Below are positions 63,080 to 64,000 of a stretch of DNA of 64,000 nt, piece by piece (within the stretch, counting starts at the first letter, position 1; every line of letters begins with the position of its first letter). Under the pieces are notes generated by a model that had not been told where the DNA came from, searched no databases, and saw only the letters and a list, made by a program, of their open reading frames with translations. This DNA is from Pseudoalteromonas viridis (GTDB lineage: Bacteria > Pseudomonadota > Gammaproteobacteria > Enterobacterales > Alteromonadaceae). The stretch lies in contig NZ_CP072426.1 in NCBI RefSeq assembly GCF_017742995.1, positions 124,001 through 188,000 of the forward strand, given 5' to 3'. A program made the translations under genes and the position numbers.

Positions 63080-64000
63080 ATGCTGAGAACAATAGCTAAA
63101 ACCATTTCCAGTCACCTTACCCTGGTCGTGCTTCTTCCTTGCCTGTTACTGGGCGGCGTTATTTTTTACGACGTATCGACCGCAGCCAAGCGCATGAACG
63201 ATGCCTATGACGCAGAGTACAATGCCTTCTTAAGCCATGCCGTACTTGCCCTGGTGCATGAAACGCAAAAAGAGCGTGGTGCCTCAGCCGGATTTATCGG
63301 CTCCGGTGGTAGCCAATTTAAAAGTAATCTGACCCAGCAAAGGCGGTTGACCGACGACCAATTGTCTAACCTGAGAAAAAAGGCTATAAGCTGGACGCTG
63401 TCACAACCCATGCAGCAGGAGCTTGAAACATTTTTAAACAAATTTAACCAACTGGATAGTGTTCGCCAACGCGTAAGCTCGCTCTCCATGAGCCTCCCCG
63501 ACGCACTGAAATATTACACCGACATCAATAATCAGGGCTTGCATATAGTCATTACCGCAGCAAGGCTGAGCAAAGATCATGTTATCTCGACCGAGTTGAT
63601 GGCCATTTATAATTTTTCCAGCGCCAAAGAGTCTGCTGGTATTGAGCGGGCAGTCTTGTCGAACACCTTTGCAAAAGACCAGTTTACACCTGCACTGAGA
63701 ACCAGGTACACCCAATTGCTGACCAAGCAAGAGGTCTATCTTGCGGAAGCACTAGAAGCCTCGCCTCCAATAATGAGAACCATGTTTGAAAGTGCCCTGA
63801 ATTCAAGTGCCATGCGCGACGTTGCGCGCTTCAGAGCCATTGTCGCAGACAGCGACTCGGGGTTTGGGCAAGATCCAGAAGCCTGGTTTGCAGCAGCTAC
63901 ACAGCGCATTAATGCGCTAAAAGAAGCCGAGGAAAAAGCCTTAACACTTGTTGATAAAACGGCTATAGACATTCAGGAAACGGCGGTGACCATCCTGGTG
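63080..64000 (+). CDS. NIT-domain sensor protein, partial (cut by window end)
   Basis: An open frame from the ATG at 63080 runs to the last base without a stop, giving at least 307 residues. One membrane helix (LTLVVLLPCLLLGGVIFYDV) is followed by a periplasmic NIT (nitrate/nitrite-sensing type) domain: ETQKERGASAGFIGSGG and IYNFSSAKESAGIERAVLSNTFA, both typical. The C-terminal output domain is outside the window; a chemoreceptor, histidine kinase or GGDEF output are all possible, and the first is common in such bacteria. No strong Shine-Dalgarno is seen. Confidence 0.83.
   Translation, partial: MLRTIAKTISSHLTLVVLLPCLLLGGVIFYDVSTAAKRMNDAYDAEYNAFLSHAVLALVHETQKERGASAGFIGSGGSQFKSNLTQQRRLTDDQLSNLRKKAISWTLSQPMQQELETFLNKFNQLDSVRQRVSSLSMSLPDALKYYTDINNQGLHIVITAARLSKDHVISTELMAIYNFSSAKESAGIERAVLSNTFAKDQFTPALRTRYTQLLTKQEVYLAEALEASPPIMRTMFESALNSSAMRDVARFRAIVADSDSGFGQDPEAWFAAATQRINALKEAEEKALTLVDKTAIDIQETAVTILV

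Overview
The window looks like a chromosomal stretch of a marine gammaproteobacterium, most probably a Pseudoalteromonas or close relative. This is inferred from gene content: two TonB receptors, YfiR/GGDEF signalling, TorF-like porins, a PepSY/DUF3649/DUF3325 iron cluster, a betIBA choline operon, a beta-propeller phytase and short double-glycine RiPP-like peptides. Base composition is mid-range, coding density is high and start sites mostly have clear Shine-Dalgarno sequences. I saw no rRNA, tRNA, transposase, integrase or CRISPR array.

Layout. 1-2.5 kb: the methionine-synthesis oxygenase mesX and a divergent TSUP anion transporter share an intergenic array of MetJ-like boxes, followed by an orphan lanthipeptide-like precursor. 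2.7-6 kb: a YHYH lipoprotein/EF-hand pair, a GNAT and a secreted unknown. 6.1-9.8 kb: a translationally coupled operon of diguanylate cyclase, TonB receptor and YfiR, likely a periplasm-to-c-di-GMP signalling unit. 10-12.4 kb: an NTF2-like protein, two LysE exporters and a GNAT. 12.7-15.6 kb: an operon of porin, periplasmic binding protein and chemoreceptor, apparently a dedicated chemosensing module. 15.9-18.1 kb: a PepSY/DUF3649/DUF3325 operon behind a Fur-like box.

20.4-30.5 kb is the most distinctive region. Eight tightly packed or overlapping minus-strand genes encode a GNAT, a GT28-like glycosyltransferase, a radical SAM enzyme, a small GT2, a cyclic-peptide-type ABC exporter, a membrane GT2 with a QxxRW motif, a DUF1796 protein and an A-T-C nonribosomal peptide synthetase without thioesterase. 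It reads as one biosynthesis-and-export operon for an unknown aminoacylated glycoconjugate or modified peptide. Directly upstream lies a ~0.95 kb array of four ~226-bp tandem units, each carrying two REP-like hairpins in opposite orientation.

31.8-42.4 kb is mostly metabolic: a PNPOx-like protein, pirin, a large unknown gene whose 5' end carries an in-frame TAG, a GST, a divergent LysR/SDR pair, a TonB receptor and an S41-like peptidase. 42.7-48.6 kb is the choline-to-glycine-betaine operon betI-betB-betA, followed by a short BCCT transporter and a second TorF-like porin, with a BetI-like operator at its start. 48.6-54 kb: an unknown cytosolic protein, a second RiPP-like peptide, an AraC regulator coupled to a degenerate GGDEF membrane protein, and a two-propeller phytase lipoprotein. 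53.9-59.5 kb: an uncharacterised three-gene module (membrane alpha/beta hydrolase plus two large lipoproteins), the last gene apparently frameshifted at an A6 run near its 3' end. The right end holds a YebC-family regulator, a HAD phosphatase, a DUF2141 protein preceded by a perfect dyad, and the first part of a NIT-domain sensor cut by the window edge.
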